Positions 44,341-52,772 of a stretch of 64,000 nt of DNA are shown piece after piece; position 1 is the first letter of the stretch; each line of letters starts with the position of its first letter. The position numbers and the translations under genes are program-made. This DNA comes from Anoxybacillus tengchongensis (GTDB lineage: Bacteria; Bacillota; Bacilli; Bacillales; Anoxybacillaceae): NCBI RefSeq assembly GCF_014201585.1, contig NZ_JACHES010000005.1:70248-134247 (forward strand), read 5' to 3'. The notes under the pieces were generated by a model. It was not told the origin of the DNA, did no database searches, and saw only the letters and a list, made by a program, of their open reading frames with translations.

Positions 44341-45933
44341 ATGAACGTTCCATTAGTATTAACTCATTTTTTAGATCGCGCCGTATCGCTTTATGGTGAG
44401 AAAGTTGGCGTCATTAGCGAAGGAAGATCGTTTACATATCGTGAGCTCAATGAGCGCGTCAATCAATTGTCTCACGGGTTAAGTGCTTTAGGGGTGAGAA
44501 AAGGGGATCGTGTCGCTTATTTAGCGCCAAATACGTTAGAAATGCTCGAAGGGTTTTACGGTGTATTTCAAACAGGAGCGATCATGGTGCCGCTCAATAT
44601 TCGTCTAAAACCAGATGATTACGTATTTATTTTAAACCATAGCGAAAGTAAAGTGTTGTTCGTTGATTATGAGTTGTATCATTTGATTGCACCAATTAAA
44701 GATGAACTACAAACGATTGAGCATATTATTGTGCATGGGAAAACGGACGACATTCATGAAACCGCTTACGATACATGGCTTGCTCAATATACAAAAGAGC
44801 CGTTTGAGCGCCCGGATATCAATGAAAACGACGTATGTAGTTTGCTATATACGAGCGGAACGACGGGAAATCCAAAAGGGGTGATGCTCACACATCGCAA
44901 CAACTATTTGCACGCATTAAGCACGATGCACCATTTGCGTGTTTCAGACCGCGATGTGTATTTGCACATTTTGCCGATGTTCCACGTAAACGGATGGGGG
45001 GCGCCGTTCTACTATACAGCAAACGGAGCGACGCACGTTTGCTTGCGTAAGGCCATTCCTGACGTCATTTTCGAATACGTCAATAAATATAAAGTGACCG
45101 TTATGCATATGGCGCCAACGGTATTAAATACGTTGCTGCAATATTATGAGCAACATGTGCCAACGATCGAGCATAATGTGCGTGTCGTCATTGCAGGTTC
45201 TGCTCCGCCGCCAGCGTTTGTGACGCGCGTGGAAAAAGAATTAGGTTGGGAGTTTATTCAAGTGTACGGGATGACGGAATCATCACCGTTAAGTACTGTA
45301 TCAACAATTCGCTCGCATCTCAGTCATTTACCGTTAAGTGAACAATATCGAATGAAAGCGAAAGCAGGTTATGCGATGATTGGCTGTGAAGTGAAAGTCG
45401 TCAATGAACATGGCGAACAAGTACCGCGCGATGGAAAAACGATCGGAGAAGTCATTGTGCGCAGTAACGGTGTGATGGCAGGCTATTGGAAAAACCAAGA
45501 AGCAACGATGGAGACGATTCGCAACGGTTGGCTGCATACAGGAGATATGGCGACGATTGATGCATACGGAAACATCGACATCGTCGATCGGAAAAAAGAT
45601 ATTATTATTAGCGGTGGGGAAAACATTTCATCGATTGAAGTGGAAGGGGTGTTGTACGAGCATCCAGCTGTACTTGAAGCGGCCGTCATCGCTGTTCCGC
45701 ATGAAAAATGGGGCGAAACGCCACATGCGTTCGTTGTCGTCCGTCCGGGAAAAGAAGTGACAGAACAAGAGCTCATTGCCTTTTCACGTGAAAAACTTGC
45801 CCATTTTAAAGCGATTACCGGTGTGACATTCGTTCAAGAATTACCAAAAACCGCATCAGGAAAAATTCAAAAAGTACATTTGCGCAACGAATATTGGCAA
45901 TCACTTGGGAAGACGGGAAGGTATGTGAATTAA
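44341..45933 (+). CDS. Acyl-CoA synthetase (AMP-dependent, long-chain type)
   Basis: This 530-residue ANL enzyme contains YTSGTTGNPKGVM (about residue 178), the YGMTESSP segment, a DRKKDIIISGGENIS hinge and a C-terminal PKTASGKIQK lysine. It should make acyl-CoA from a carboxylic acid and ATP. The substrate chain length is not evident. Compared with lcfB its N-terminal part is closer to medium/long-chain fatty-acyl-CoA synthases. It stands alone between the gerP operon and a DUF418 gene. Start ATG 44341, after GGGGGATTGGGG. Confidence 0.85.
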   Translation: MNVPLVLTHFLDRAVSLYGEKVGVISEGRSFTYRELNERVNQLSHGLSALGVRKGDRVAYLAPNTLEMLEGFYGVFQTGAIMVPLNIRLKPDDYVFILNHSESKVLFVDYELYHLIAPIKDELQTIEHIIVHGKTDDIHETAYDTWLAQYTKEPFERPDINENDVCSLLYTSGTTGNPKGVMLTHRNNYLHALSTMHHLRVSDRDVYLHILPMFHVNGWGAPFYYTANGATHVCLRKAIPDVIFEYVNKYKVTVMHMAPTVLNTLLQYYEQHVPTIEHNVRVVIAGSAPPPAFVTRVEKELGWEFIQVYGMTESSPLSTVSTIRSHLSHLPLSEQYRMKAKAGYAMIGCEVKVVNEHGEQVPRDGKTIGEVIVRSNGVMAGYWKNQEATMETIRNGWLHTGDMATIDAYGNIDIVDRKKDIIISGGENISSIEVEGVLYEHPAVLEAAVIAVPHEKWGETPHAFVVVRPGKEVTEQELIAFSREKLAHFKAITGVTFVQELPKTASGKIQKVHLRNEYWQSLGKTGRYVN

Positions 45934-45938
45934 CGGGG

Positions 45939-45975
45939 AAGAGCCGTTGTCGATTGACAGACGGCTCTTTTTTCT
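45939..45975 (+). terminator. Terminator of the acyl-CoA synthetase gene
   Basis: AAGAGCCGT plus TGTC pair with GACA plus ACGGCTCTT across a GATT loop, with one unpaired base, and a T-run follows. Confidence 0.82.
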
Positions 45976-46004
45976 TTACGCTGAAATGGAAAAGGAGGGA
46001 AAAG

Positions 46005-47114
46005 ATGCGTATTTCAATCATTGATGCGGTGCGTGGTTTAGCGTTATTTGGCATTTTGCTTGTGAACGTTCTTGATTTTTCGCTTCCTACGATGTATGTC
46101 GATGCTACGGTGTTTGCGAAAGATGGGATGGATCGTTTCCTGCTTGCATTTGTAGATATATTTGCGCAAGCGAGCTTTTATCCGCTTTTTTCGTTGTTGT
46201 TCGGTTGGGGAGCATGGATCATGCTTGATAAGGGGGGCGAGCGGTTTCGGGTGACTTTTTTGCGCCGATTGCTAGCGTTGTTGTTATTTGGTATGATTCA
46301 TGCGTTTTTCATTTGGCATGGCGATATTTTAATCGGGTATGCGATCGTTGGTTTGCTTCTTTTTCCGTTTTTTCAAGCGAGCGCAAAAACGTTGCGCAAC
46401 TGGGCGCTTTCGCTTTGGAGCGGTTGGGCTTTCGGTTCCACCGTACTCATGTGGCTCATGTGGAAAATAAGTGGTGATGTCGATTTTTCCCAACCGACGT
46501 TGGCGCAACAAGCGATAGCAAACTACCAACAAGGCACGTGGGAACAAATTTTTATGCAACGGCTGGATGACTGGTTGTACGTCAATTCATTGACACAAGC
46601 ATTTATTTTTATATTAACGATTTTACCGTTTTTTTTATTTGGTGCATATATCGCAAAAGAAAAGTGGTTTCATGATGTCAATCGACATCGCGCCACGATA
46701 CAAAAATGGTGTATCGGCTCACTCATTGTTGGCATGGTTTTCAAGTGGCTTCCGTATGTCGAAAAAAATATCGTAACCGAGTATGCCCAAGATATGATCG
46801 GAGGTCCTGCGCTCGCTTTGTTTTATTTGACCGCGTTTTCGTTTGTACCAGCGAACGTTATTCGTTTTTTTGCGTCCGTCGGCAAAATGGCGTTCACAAA
46901 CTATTTGATGCAATCCGTCGTTTGCACGACCATTTTTTATTCATATGGCTTCGGATTGTATGGAAAAGTAACACCAAAACAAGCGCTCGCTGTCGCACTC
47001 GTTGTATATGTCATACAAATATGTTGGAGCCATTGGTGGCTCAAAAAACATGACATCGGACCGTTGGAACGTGTGTGGCGATGGATGACGTATGGAAAAA
47101 AGAAAACGACATGA
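46005..47114 (+). CDS. DUF418 domain membrane protein (YeiB-like)
   Basis: This 369-residue protein has about ten membrane helices. It begins with the family signature IDAVRGLALFGILLVN, and the DUF418 domain fills the C-terminal 150 residues (including FASVGKMAFTNYLMQS). Relation to acyltransferase-3 proteins has been proposed, but substrates are unknown. The ATG at 46005 follows AAAGGAGGG. An upstream in-frame start at 45894 lies in the previous gene and crosses a terminator. Confidence 0.82.
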   Translation: MRISIIDAVRGLALFGILLVNVLDFSLPTMYVDATVFAKDGMDRFLLAFVDIFAQASFYPLFSLLFGWGAWIMLDKGGERFRVTFLRRLLALLLFGMIHAFFIWHGDILIGYAIVGLLLFPFFQASAKTLRNWALSLWSGWAFGSTVLMWLMWKISGDVDFSQPTLAQQAIANYQQGTWEQIFMQRLDDWLYVNSLTQAFIFILTILPFFLFGAYIAKEKWFHDVNRHRATIQKWCIGSLIVGMVFKWLPYVEKNIVTEYAQDMIGGPALALFYLTAFSFVPANVIRFFASVGKMAFTNYLMQSVVCTTIFYSYGFGLYGKVTPKQALAVALVVYVIQICWSHWWLKKHDIGPLERVWRWMTYGKKKTT

Positions 47115-47127
47115 GTCGATCATGTCG
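47107..47127. terminator. Hairpin shared by convergent gene ends
   Basis: CGACATGA and TCATGTCG form an eight-base stem with a five-base loop, covering the DUF418 stop and the end of the Spo0E-like gene. T/A runs are modest, so the terminator role is tentative. Confidence 0.5.
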
Positions 47128-47299
47128 TACACGGCTTGTCTTCTTTTTCTTTATGAAAAAGCACGGCTTCTTTCAAATGCTTATTTAACAATTCGTCAAG
47201 CTCTTGGCTACATTGGATCGTTTCTTTTGCAGAAAAACCGTACATTTGCGCCAATTCAATTAATTGTCGTCTTTTCTTTTCGATGAGGGAAAGAGACAT
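47120..47299 (-). CDS. yisI: Spo0E-like aspartyl-phosphate phosphatase
   Basis: This 59-residue, two-helix protein has the diagnostic SQELD motif (CSQELDELLN). Such phosphatases dephosphorylate Spo0A-P and delay sporulation. YisI of B. subtilis is at the same place near gerP and yisK. The ATG at 47299 has GGTGAA upstream. A start at 47314 would add five residues but has no ribosome site. Confidence 0.82.
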   Translation of the reverse strand: MSLSLIEKKRRQLIELAQMYGFSAKETIQCSQELDELLNKHLKEAVLFHKEKEDKPCTT

Positions 47300-47390
47300 A
47301 ACGTTCACCAACATTTTTCATTTTCGTCAACAGTCTGTAAACGACTGTATGTATAAACTATTATACATATTCTGAAGAAAAAGGAAATAG

Positions 47391-47396
47391 TATAAT
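47391..47396 (+). promoter_or_regulatory. Probable -10 box upstream of yisK
   Basis: TATAAT is found 90 bases before the yisK start, without a clear -35. Between it and yisI there is a short inverted repeat (ACAGTC at 47330-47335, GACTGT at 47343-47348). Confidence 0.4.
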
Positions 47397-47485
47397 GTGC
47401 TGAAAAATAATTTTTTTACAAAGGAGTTTAGTTATAAAAAAGAGAAAATAATGATGTTCGATCATACGAAAAAGGGGTTGAGGAA

Positions 47486-48349
47486 ATGAAATTTGTTACA
47501 GCGCACGCCGGATCGGATGTGTTTGTGGGGGTTGTTCATGGGAAGAAAGTCGTTCATTTATCGAAAGCAGATGAAACGATACCGCATACGATGATCGAAT
47601 GCATAGAACTTGGTGAATCGTTTATTGAAAAAGTGCAACGTGTACTTGAACGTGTGCGGCCGGAGTGGATGTATGAACTTCATGATGTCCAATTGCTTGC
47701 GCCGATTCCGCGTCCGACAAAAAATATTTTTTGTATCGGAAAAAATTATGCCGACCATGCGCAAGAAATGGGAGGTGTAGCGGATCGCGAAAACATCATT
47801 GTATTTTCGAAAGCGCCAACGACAGTGATCGGGCATGAGGGAACGATTTTACGCCATGCGGATGTAACCGATCAATTAGACTATGAAGGGGAACTTGCGA
47901 TTGTTATTGGGAAAAAGGGAAAAGCGATCCCGAAAGAACAGGCGCTCGATTACGTATTTGGTTATACGATTGTCAACGATGTGACGGCGCGCGATTTACA
48001 AGAAAGACATAAACAATATTTACTTGGCAAAAGTTTAGATACGTCATGTCCGATGGGACCGTGGATCGTTCATCGTTCGGCAATTATTGAGCCACATGCG
48101 TTACATATTGAAACGAAAGTAAATGGTGAAGTGAGACAATCGGCAACGACGGCGCAATGGATTTTCGATATACCAACGATGATCGCAACATTGTCGAAAG
48201 GGATGACGTTAGAGCCGGGGGATGTGATTGCGACAGGAACGCCAGCGGGAGTTGGGAAAGGGATGAACCCACCGTGCTTTTTACAGTCGGGAGATGTAAT
48301 TGAAATTACGATTGAACAAATCGGGACGTTGCGTAATGTCGTGAAATAA
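47486..48349 (+). CDS. yisK: Fumarylacetoacetate hydrolase-family protein (YisK-like)
   Basis: This 287-residue protein has the FAH-fold C-terminal domain (about 70-285), with NIFCIGKNYADHAQEM and the metal ligands in DYEGELAIVIGK, plus a small N-terminal domain. B. subtilis YisK decarboxylates oxaloacetate and can associate with the cell-shape protein Mbl. Fumarylpyruvate or acylpyruvate hydrolases are close relatives. The ATG at 47486 follows AAAGGGGTTGAGG. The bidirectional terminator at its end is shared with rocD. Confidence 0.85.
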   Translation: MKFVTAHAGSDVFVGVVHGKKVVHLSKADETIPHTMIECIELGESFIEKVQRVLERVRPEWMYELHDVQLLAPIPRPTKNIFCIGKNYADHAQEMGGVADRENIIVFSKAPTTVIGHEGTILRHADVTDQLDYEGELAIVIGKKGKAIPKEQALDYVFGYTIVNDVTARDLQERHKQYLLGKSLDTSCPMGPWIVHRSAIIEPHALHIETKVNGEVRQSATTAQWIFDIPTMIATLSKGMTLEPGDVIATGTPAGVGKGMNPPCFLQSGDVIEITIEQIGTLRNVVK

Positions 48350-48374
48350 AAAGCTGGGGAGTCCCAGCTTTTTA
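48348..48374. terminator. Bidirectional terminator between yisK and rocD
   Basis: AAAAAGCTGGG pairs with CCCAGCTTTTT around a four-base loop. A/T runs on both sides serve both convergent genes. Confidence 0.88.
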
Positions 48375-49562
48375 CTGTTCAAATACTTTTTTCACTTTTT
48401 CAATTGCCCAATCGAGCTCTTCTTTTGTAATGACGAGCGGAGGGGCAAAGCGGATGACTGTATCATGCGTCTCTTTACATAATAGCCCTTCTTGTTGCAG
48501 TTTTTCGCAATACGGACGCGCAGGGACGTGTAATTCGACGCCGATAAACAATCCTCTGCCGCGCACTTCTTTAATGTCTGGATGATTGATTTCGCGCAAT
48601 TTTTCTTGGAAATATTGTCCGAGCTCCAATGAGCGTTCTGGTAATTTTTCTTCGATAATGACATCAAGCGCAGCGATCGAAACGGCGCAAGCGAGCGGAT
48701 TGCCACCGAATGTCGATCCGTGCGAGCCTGGATTGAATACGCCAAGGATGTCGCGATTTGCGGCTACGCATGAAATTGGGAATACGCCACCACCGAGCGC
48801 CTTACCGAGAATGTACATATCTGGTTCAATTTCTTCCCAATCGCACGCAAACATTTTGCCGGAGCGGCCAAGCCCTGATTGAATTTCGTCGGCAATGTAT
48901 AACACGTTATGTTGTTTACATACGTCATATGCGGCTTTTAAAAATCCTTCTGGTGGAATGTTAATGCCTGCTTCCCCTTGAATTGGCTCAAAAATAAACG
49001 CGGCTGTATTTGGAGTGATCGCTTGTTTGAGCGCTTCGACATCACCGAACGGAATGACTTTAATGCCCGGAAGCATCGGACCGAATCCGCGTTTATATTC
49101 TGGGTTCGATGACATCGATACTGCTGTCATCGTCCGACCGTGGAAGTTATCTTCACAAACGATAATTTCCGCTTGATCAGCAGGAACGCCTTTGAAGTCA
49201 TATGCCCAGCGCCGCGCTGCTTTCACAGCTGTTTCGACCGCTTCTGCCCCTGTGTTCATCGGTAAAACCATCTCTTTTTTTGTTAATTTTGCCACTTTTT
49301 CATACCATGGACCGAGCTGGTCGTTATGGAATGCGCGCGATGTTAATGTAATTTTATTAGCTTGTTCAATAAGCGCTTGTACGATGCGCGGATGGCGATG
49401 TCCTTGGTTGACCGCTGAGTAAGCGCTTAACATATCCATATAACGATTCCCTTCTGGGTCTTCTACCCATACACCTTCGCCTTTCGATAAGACAACTGGA
49501 AGTGGATGATAGTTATTTGCTCCGTATTTTTCTGTTAGTTCGATAATTTGTGCTGTTTTCAC
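48372..49562 (-). CDS. rocD: Ornithine aminotransferase
   Basis: This 396-residue class III PLP-dependent transaminase has the [12 protein letters not shown] segment and the PLP lysine in ILGKALGGG. Both length and sequence agree with RocD, which converts ornithine and 2-oxoglutarate to glutamate semialdehyde and glutamate in arginine catabolism. The start is GTG 49562, preceded by GGAGGGATT. Longer in-frame extension lacks signals. No other roc gene is adjacent. Confidence 0.92.
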   Translation of the reverse strand: MKTAQIIELTEKYGANNYHPLPVVLSKGEGVWVEDPEGNRYMDMLSAYSAVNQGHRHPRIVQALIEQANKITLTSRAFHNDQLGPWYEKVAKLTKKEMVLPMNTGAEAVETAVKAARRWAYDFKGVPADQAEIIVCEDNFHGRTMTAVSMSSNPEYKRGFGPMLPGIKVIPFGDVEALKQAITPNTAAFIFEPIQGEAGINIPPEGFLKAAYDVCKQHNVLYIADEIQSGLGRSGKMFACDWEEIEPDMYILGKALGGGVFPISCVAANRDILGVFNPGSHGSTFGGNPLACAVSIAALDVIIEEKLPERSLELGQYFQEKLREINHPDIKEVRGRGLFIGVELHVPARPYCEKLQQEGLLCKETHDTVIRFAPPLVITKEELDWAIEKVKKVFEQ

Positions 49563-49713
49563 GTCAATCCCTCCTATTGCAATAGTCACATATATAACAT
49601 ACTTGAAGTGCATATAGAAAGTAAATAGAAAAGGAGAGCGTTTTCTTTTTCAATTCATATACAGACGTGCTATGATAAGCATATATGAATTGGAGAAAGA
49701 AAGGAGTTTAATT

Positions 49714-50070
49714 ATGACACATGCACATATTACAACGTGGGTCGTTGCGCTTATTTTATTTGTCGTTGCGATCTTTTTTCAAGCGAAAGGACATGAAAAG
49801 ACAAAGATGGTACACATGTTGTTGCGCTTATTTTACGTGTTAATCATTGCGACAGGCGCATGGATTTTACATAGCATGTCCTCATTTCCGTTTCTGTATA
49901 TCGTCAAAGTGATTGTCGGCTTATGGGTCATCGGCACGATGGAAATGATTCTCGTTCGGACAGCAAAAGGGAAAAATACGAATGTTCTTTGGCTTCAGTT
50001 CATCGTAGCGTTCGTCGTTGTGCTATACCTTGGCTTTAAATTGCCGTTTGGTTTTTCATTCTTTTCGTAA
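49714..50070 (+). CDS. yisL: YisL/DUF1516 family membrane protein
   Basis: This 118-residue protein has four membrane helices and the family start MTHAHITTWVVALILF. Function is unknown. The ATG at 49714 follows AAAGGAG. It occupies the yisL position between yisK and yisN of the B. subtilis order and ends at a terminator. Confidence 0.83.
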   Translation: MTHAHITTWVVALILFVVAIFFQAKGHEKTKMVHMLLRLFYVLIIATGAWILHSMSSFPFLYIVKVIVGLWVIGTMEMILVRTAKGKNTNVLWLQFIVAFVVVLYLGFKLPFGFSFFS

Positions 50071-50093
50071 AGTTGGCATATTCGCCAACTTTT
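50069..50093 (+). terminator. Terminator of yisL
   Basis: AAAGTTGGC pairs with GCCAACTTT around a six-base loop and is followed by a T-rich stretch. Confidence 0.78.
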
Positions 50094-50120
50094 ATCTTTT
50101 TCTATCATATGGAAATGTGC

Positions 50121-50126
50121 TATAAT
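50121..50126 (+). promoter_or_regulatory. Probable -10 box of the second GGDEF/EAL gene
   Basis: TATAAT lies 60 bases before the start at 50187. The -35 region is T-rich but has no good match. Confidence 0.4.
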
Positions 50127-50186
50127 ACAAATTGATTAATAATTGAAAAAATATTATAAAGAGAAAGAAAGAGTGGGAAAAAGGGG

Positions 50187-52133
50187 ATGAAATTATTTCA
50201 AACAGTTTGCAACACGTTTGCGGATTGGGAACGGTGGGTAAGCGACTATCGTTTATATGAGTATGACCAACTAACGATTTTCGTTTCTTCGCTCTCTCCT
50301 TTGTTTCGCATGCAAGTCGAACAGTACGTGCAACATCATTTACCTCAAGCAAAGCTGTTTCCGATGATTGGGGATGCATCGGAACATGCAGTCATCTGTG
50401 CCCTCGTTTTTGACGAATGTCGAGCGGATGTAGACGAAATGCGTCAAAAAATGAAAATATCTGAACAATATTACCGCTCCTTATTTGAACACAATCCAGA
50501 CATTGTATATTCCACTGATTTAGAAGGTAATTTCACAAGTGTCAATCCTGCATTTGAACGAGTATTTGGGTATAAAGCAGACGAAATTTTGCATACAAAC
50601 TCGCTCGATTACATTAAAAAAGAAGACATTCCACGTGTGCGTCGCTATTTTTATCGCGCGTTAAAAGGAAAAGTACAACAATACAATTTAGAAATTCCGA
50701 CGAAATCAGGAGAGGTATATTTATTCCAAATTAAAAATGTCCCGATTATCGTTGACGGAAACAAGGTTGGTATTTACGGCATCGGGCGTGACATTACTGA
50801 GCAAAAGCGCGCGGAAGAACATATCAAATATATCGCATATCACGATATGGACACGGGGCTACCGAATAGGTTGAAATTTACAAACATGGTGAAAAGCGCA
50901 ATTGACAAAGCGAAAGAAAAAGGGGATTCCCTTGCAGTATTGTTTATTGATATGGATCGATTCAAAATCGTGAACGATACGATCGGTCATTACGGAGGAG
51001 ATGAAATATTAAAGCAAATGGCGGAGCGAATAAAAAACATATTGCCATCTGGCGCGCATTTCGGTCGTTTTGGGGGAGATAAGTTTAGCTTATTGTTGAC
51101 AAAACAAACGGACGTGCAAACGGTCGTCGAATGGACGAAAACATTGCTCCAACATATTGCTTTACCGATTGTATACGAAGAAAAAGAGTTTTTTTTAACT
51201 GCAAGCGTCGGTGTCAGTTTTTATCCAACAGATGGTGTAGATGCGCAGTCGCTATTAAAAAATGCAGATACAGCGGTCAATCGAGCGAAACAAAACGGCG
51301 GCAACAATGTGAAATTGTACGCGACAAAAATGAATGAACAAGTCATGCATCGCGTCGAGTTGGAACGATATTTACGAAAAGCGCTCGACAAAAATGAATG
51401 TTTTCTCGTTTATCAACCGCTTCTCGATTTAATGTCTGGGAAAATTATTGGGAGCGAAGCGTTGTTACGTTGGAAACATCCGAAAATCGGTCTTGTTTCT
51501 CCACTTGAGTTTATTCCGATTGCGGAAGAAATTGGTTTCATCCATGACCTCGGGCGCTGGGTGTTAACAGAAGCGTGCATGCAAACGAAAAAATGGCACG
51601 ATCTCGGCTTTGATTCGTTAATGATTTCTGTCAACGTCTCAGCAACGCAATTTCAGCATCCGACGTTTTTTGAAGACGTCCAACAAGCGCTCAAACAATC
51701 GCAACTGCCCGCGCATTGTTTGCATTTAGAATTAACCGAAAGTTCGATGTTGCGCAATATGTATTATAGCATCCACGTCATGAAAAAACTGCAACAGCTT
51801 GGCGTACACGTGTCGATTGATGATTTTGGCACAGGCTATTCATCGCTGAGTTACTTAAAAGATTTGCCGATTAACACGTTAAAAATTGACCGATCGTTCA
51901 TTTACCAACTTCATAAAGACCGCTCGGATATTGCGATCGTCAAATCGATTATTACGATGGGGCACGGTTTGCGCTTAAAAGTTGTCGCAGAAGGTGTTGA
52001 AACGGCGGAACAAATGAAATTGTTGAAACGATTAAAATGTCATTATGCGCAAGGATACGCCATTTTTAAACCACTTCTGGCCGAACAGTTTGAACAACAA
52101 GTGTTGCAAGGAAGCGAATCCACCATTCAATGA
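50187..52133 (+). CDS. PAS-GGDEF-EAL cyclic-di-GMP signalling protein
   Basis: This 648-residue cytoplasmic protein has an unrecognised N-terminal region (1-85), a PAS domain (about 95-205), a GGDEF-fold domain with GGDKF in the active loop (about 210-375) and a full EAL domain (about 385-635; SEALLRW, LELTESS, IDDFGTG, KIDRSF). As in the protein at 21566-23929, the cyclase site is altered while the phosphodiesterase site is intact. Net hydrolysis of cyclic-di-GMP is the likely role. The end overlaps the convergent DUF2777-like gene by seven bases. Confidence 0.86.
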   Translation: MKLFQTVCNTFADWERWVSDYRLYEYDQLTIFVSSLSPLFRMQVEQYVQHHLPQAKLFPMIGDASEHAVICALVFDECRADVDEMRQKMKISEQYYRSLFEHNPDIVYSTDLEGNFTSVNPAFERVFGYKADEILHTNSLDYIKKEDIPRVRRYFYRALKGKVQQYNLEIPTKSGEVYLFQIKNVPIIVDGNKVGIYGIGRDITEQKRAEEHIKYIAYHDMDTGLPNRLKFTNMVKSAIDKAKEKGDSLAVLFIDMDRFKIVNDTIGHYGGDEILKQMAERIKNILPSGAHFGRFGGDKFSLLLTKQTDVQTVVEWTKTLLQHIALPIVYEEKEFFLTASVGVSFYPTDGVDAQSLLKNADTAVNRAKQNGGNNVKLYATKMNEQVMHRVELERYLRKALDKNECFLVYQPLLDLMSGKIIGSEALLRWKHPKIGLVSPLEFIPIAEEIGFIHDLGRWVLTEACMQTKKWHDLGFDSLMISVNVSATQFQHPTFFEDVQQALKQSQLPAHCLHLELTESSMLRNMYYSIHVMKKLQQLGVHVSIDDFGTGYSSLSYLKDLPINTLKIDRSFIYQLHKDRSDIAIVKSIITMGHGLRLKVVAEGVETAEQMKLLKRLKCHYAQGYAIFKPLLAEQFEQQVLQGSESTIQ

Positions 52134-52648
52134 TCGAGTTGTACGCCAATCATTTTTTTTCCTGTTTGCAACGTTAGTTCGAAACGGTTTTGTTTCCCGT
52201 CAAAATAATGTTGGACGTTACACATGTCGAGTGAGTTGTCGAACATTAAAAAATTAACCCCTTTTTCAGCAAATAACATATAGTTATAACAATACAAACA
52301 GTCATATACGGAAAAATTCCATTCGTTAATTAAATGAATGAAATGGAAAAACGCGTGATCGGGTAGCTGAGCAAGCCATTGTTCGTATGCGTGCGACAAC
52401 GGTTTCATGTAGCGAAGACGATCACCGTTTTTTAATGTATAACGTTCCGACATATATATGTCCCCATGTTCTCCGAGCCATCCTTTCACCCATTGACCGA
52501 AGCGAAACAATTCCACTTCTTCAGGCAAACTGATGAACTCATGCGCTTCATCATCTTCATCAAAAAACACCCATTCGCCATTTACTTGTTCAACAACACC
52601 ATAGATGTAAGCACGTTTTTGTGTGCGCAATGTTGTAAGGCGATCCAT
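52127..52648 (-). CDS. DUF2777-like protein
   Basis: This 173-residue soluble protein is rich in aromatic residues. It starts with a beta-rich part (AYIYGVVEQVNGEWVFFD) and has a central CLYCYNY segment. It fits DUF2777-type proteins in my judgement, but that identification is moderate. It sits just upstream of asnO, at the position of yisN. Function unknown. The ATG at 52648 follows GGAGGGAAAC. Confidence 0.6.
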   Translation of the reverse strand: MDRLTTLRTQKRAYIYGVVEQVNGEWVFFDEDDEAHEFISLPEEVELFRFGQWVKGWLGEHGDIYMSERYTLKNGDRLRYMKPLSHAYEQWLAQLPDHAFFHFIHLINEWNFSVYDCLYCYNYMLFAEKGVNFLMFDNSLDMCNVQHYFDGKQNRFELTLQTGKKMIGVQLDH

Positions 52649-52697
52649 TCGTTTCCCTCCTTTTATGTCAATTCCCTCCGTACGCCATTATAGACAA

Positions 52698-52727
52698 CTC
52701 ATCATTTATATAAACGATGCATAAAAT
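52698..52727 (+). promoter_or_regulatory. Possible sigma-E promoter of asnO
   Basis: CATAAAAT at 52720-52727 matches the sigma-E -10 pattern, and a weak ACTCATCA sits about 15 bases upstream. In B. subtilis asnO is expressed during sporulation. The -35 is poor. Confidence 0.3.
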
Positions 52728-52772
52728 AAAAGCATGCTTCATACTTGTTCACAACAGAAGGGAATGATTGAC

